A stretch of 64,000 nt of DNA from JAKAGZ01 sp963748105 (GTDB lineage: Bacteria; Bacteroidota; Ignavibacteria; Ignavibacteriales; Ignavibacteriaceae): contig CAVVHP010000005.1 of assembly GCA_963748105.1 (NCBI GenBank), forward strand, positions 62,001-126,000. Reading direction: 5' to 3'. Under the pieces are notes generated by a model. The model worked only from the letters and a program-made list of their open reading frames with translations. It had not been told where the DNA came from and searched no databases. The position numbers and the translations under genes were made by a program. Below, piece after piece: positions 63,603 through 64,000 of the stretch (within the stretch, counting starts at the first letter, position 1; every line of letters begins with the position of its first letter).

Positions 63603-64000
63603 ATTACTCTTTTTTTTGATTTTTAGGTTCGCAAATATAAATATTTGTGCCGTGAAATTAAAGGAAAGAAATGGGTATAAAATGAGAATTTCACAATTTA
63701 ATTGACATGACTATTAAGGATAGTACAACTTTTGATCGTTTTTGTTCAATATTTTGATATAATAATAATATTCGCCTAATATTGGTAAAAACAGTTTAAT
63801 TTTGGTGATTTTTATTCCTGTTTATTTTTAGATAAAATTGTACTAATCCAACAAGACAAATAGTGTTTTTTTAGTACCTGAACTAATCATTTTCCTCTTT
63901 TGGAGAAGATTATCTGAAGATTTTCAAGAATTTTGAAGCGAAAATATATTGGAAATGAAGCGAATTAAATTGTATTTTATGAATCTAAGGGTAGTTACTA
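63603..64000. other. Non-coding end of window
   Basis: No gene, RNA or hairpin of note seen in these 398 AT-rich bases; they should hold the promoter of the helicase gene on the minus strand. Confidence 0.4.

Noticed and set aside
1..64000. CRISPR arrays, tRNA/rRNA genes, transposases, integrases, phage genes
   Set aside because: Looked for by eye; no regular repeat array, no cloverleaf-like sequence with CCA end, and no recombinase motif was recognised.

Overview
The window is AT-rich, densely coded bacterial DNA. It most likely comes from the Ignavibacteria or a neighbouring Chlorobi/Bacteroidota lineage. That placement is inferred from an Oar-like TonB receptor, a single-chain glycine decarboxylase, a yceD-rpmF-plsX-fabH-fabD-fabG-acpP order, and a decayed type IX secretion sorting tail. 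No database search was possible. No tRNA, rRNA, CRISPR array or insertion sequence was recognised.

1-12 kb holds asnS, a secreted protein built of two histidine-bearing helical repeats, a frame-broken TonB receptor, rsmE, an Omp85/D15-like outer-membrane protein, gcvP and rnc. 12-17.5 kb is the fatty-acid/phospholipid initiation cluster on the minus strand, with a DUF3109-type protein inside it and no fabF. 17.7-29.3 kb is a plus-strand run: ABC-2 exporter, PrsW-like protease, nadD, sugar epimerase, meaB, acyl-CoA dehydrogenase, acyl-CoA carboxylase beta subunit, an NtrC-type regulator and a HIT protein.

29.3-43.6 kb, minus strand, is a synthase-dependent exopolysaccharide locus. It has a processive GT2 synthase, a TPR plus beta-barrel exporter, a membrane-anchored protein with a degenerate deacetylase domain, a KaiC-like ATPase fused to what looks like a degenerate GGDEF domain, a GH9 glycanase, a stand-alone receiver and a five-PAS hybrid kinase. 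The part list resembles pga and bcs systems without matching either.

45.1-57.5 kb is an acyl/aminoacyl biosynthesis and transfer locus. The plus-strand part has two acyl carrier proteins, a KAS III, an SDR, an FkbH-like protein, two paralogous GNATs and a protein made of two tandem adenylation domains. The convergent minus-strand part has an MBOAT acyltransferase, a third ACP and an SGNH protein, which together recall the Dlt machinery. I infer that it makes one or more thioester-bound acyl or aminoacyl groups and places them on an envelope glycan or a small molecule.

57.8-64 kb holds a type IX sorting-domain relic, an NSS transporter with its tiny MetS-like partner, a PPi-type phosphofructokinase and a UvrD/PcrA helicase.

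Five genes (TonB receptor, acyl-CoA dehydrogenase, a small secreted protein, the NtrC regulator and an SDR) are broken by single-base indels while the reading continues in another frame. Either these are recent pseudogenes or the assembly has residual indel errors; the sequence alone cannot decide.
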